From assembly GCA_008012115.1 (NCBI GenBank), contig SSEB01000006.1:62001-126000 (forward strand): DNA of 64,000 nt. Direction: 5' to 3'. This document shows, in pieces, positions 63,162-64,000 of the stretch. The notes under the pieces were generated by a model that was not told the origin of the DNA, did not search any database, and worked only from the letters and a program-made list of their open reading frames with translations. Source of the DNA: Nevskiaceae bacterium (GTDB taxonomy: Bacteria > Pseudomonadota > Gammaproteobacteria > Nevskiales > Nevskiaceae). Each line of letters starts with the position of its first letter. The first letter of the stretch is position 1. Made by a program: the position numbers and the translations under genes.

Positions 63162-63602
63162 ATGAGTCTGGCGGATATTCTCTTGGCGCCGCAGCGGCGG
63201 CAAGCCGTGATCGCGGATTGCGTGCTGTTGATCGAGTCGCATGTCGACAGCCGCGGCGGCCTGAAAGGCATGGCGCTCAAGACCGGCATGGCCATGCTCA
63301 AGAAAGCGCGGCCCGGCCTGCTGGAACGCGCCACCGCCGTGCTGCTGCCGGAGTTCGCGGTGGCGCTCGAACCCCTGCACGAACGCTACCGCGACGCCAG
63401 CGACGGCGATTTCGGCAGCTATCTCCAGGCCCATGCGCCGGAAGCGGCGCAGGCCCTGCTGCAGGTCGCCGACGCCCGCGTCGAGGAAAGCGACAGCGCC
63501 ACCGTCAAATCCACTTACGCGCGGCTGCGTGGCGGCGCCGAGGCCGAGGTCCTGGCGGTCATGCCCGGGCTGGCGCAGCTGTTGGGACGTCACCTCGCCT
63601 GA
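63162..63602 (+). CDS. conserved hypothetical protein (DUF6918-like)
   Basis: MSLADILLAPQRRQAVIADCVLLIESHVDSRGGLKGMALKTGMAMLKKARPGLLERATAVLLPEFAVALEPL. Confidence 0.65.
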   Translation: MSLADILLAPQRRQAVIADCVLLIESHVDSRGGLKGMALKTGMAMLKKARPGLLERATAVLLPEFAVALEPLHERYRDASDGDFGSYLQAHAPEAAQALLQVADARVEESDSATVKSTYARLRGGAEAEVLAVMPGLAQLLGRHLA

Positions 63603-63682
63603 AGCGCCGGCTGCTTCCGCCCCGCGGGAGCAAATGGTATATCTACAGACACTATGGCACCGCCTGGAGCAGGGATACGCTG

Positions 63683-64000
63683 ATGGCCGATCTCGATCGC
63701 ATGATCCAGTCGCTGTACGCCGCCGCCGTCGACGACGAATGGCAGCAGTTCCGTCCGCACGCACTCGCCCTGCTCAGCCAATGGCTCGGCGCCAGCAGCG
63801 CCGCCTGGCACACCCACTCCGCCAGCGCCCTGCCCGGCGAGTTCACCGAGTTTCCCGCTGCCACCGGCATGGCGCGGGAGTCGATGCTGGCCCTGAAGTT
63901 TCCGCCCGGATCCCGCGAGCTGCTGCTGGACCCGCTGCCGCCGGCACTCGCAGGCGGCGGTTCAGCACCGCAGACCGGCCTCGCCGTGCACTACGCCCAC
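63683..64000 (+). CDS. partial ORF running off the window end (unknown product)
   Basis: ATG at 63683, open to base 64000: MADLDRMIQSLYAAAVDDEWQQFRPHALALLSQWLG... Confidence 0.6.
   Translation, partial: MADLDRMIQSLYAAAVDDEWQQFRPHALALLSQWLGASSAAWHTHSASALPGEFTEFPAATGMARESMLALKFPPGSRELLLDPLPPALAGGGSAPQTGLAVHYAH

Overview
GC-rich proteobacterial chromosome segment. The gene content suggests a gammaproteobacterium, possibly of Nevskiales/Solimonas type; that taxonomy is inference only. Most of it is ordinary housekeeping sequence: astD; a type IV minor pilin/pilY1 cluster; thiO; a DUF1302 protein; folA-thyA-lgt; rlmI; a PfkB kinase; dgkA; a glycine-cleavage cluster with a tandem glycine riboswitch; a two-partner secretion (TPS) plus FecR module; sapC and a glycosyltransferase; two ubiH-like genes; pepP; ygfB; argA-bioA-rsmE; a low-GC GIY-YIG/DUF4357 gene; a GH18-deacetylase-GT2 fusion; dihydroorotase; lon; class II DAHP synthase; mutS; DUF885; DUF2970; DUF2505; DUF1329; and an ABC1/UbiB kinase. 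The most unusual signal is not a gene. It is a family of nine dispersed intergenic elements at 12378, 18880, 24772, 33025, 39552, 43238, 47968, 52106 and 59517. Each is exactly 112 bp: a 9-bp GC-rich terminal inverted repeat CCACCCGCT ... AGCGGGTGG separated by exactly 94 bp. The right box is decayed in one copy, but its residual match falls at the expected position. Inside there is a second mirrored pair, GTTA ... TAAC, at fixed positions, flanking a very AT-rich core. The architecture is CCACCCGCT-N24-GTTA-N38-TAAC-N24-AGCGGGTGG. The interior sequences are strongly diverged, yet the spacing is invariant to the base. All copies lie between transcription units, in convergent, divergent and tandem contexts, and they divide about 47 kb into gene blocks averaging about 6 kb. 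I do not recognise this as a named repeat family. The fixed geometry suggests an architectural or nucleoprotein site rather than a passively decaying MITE.
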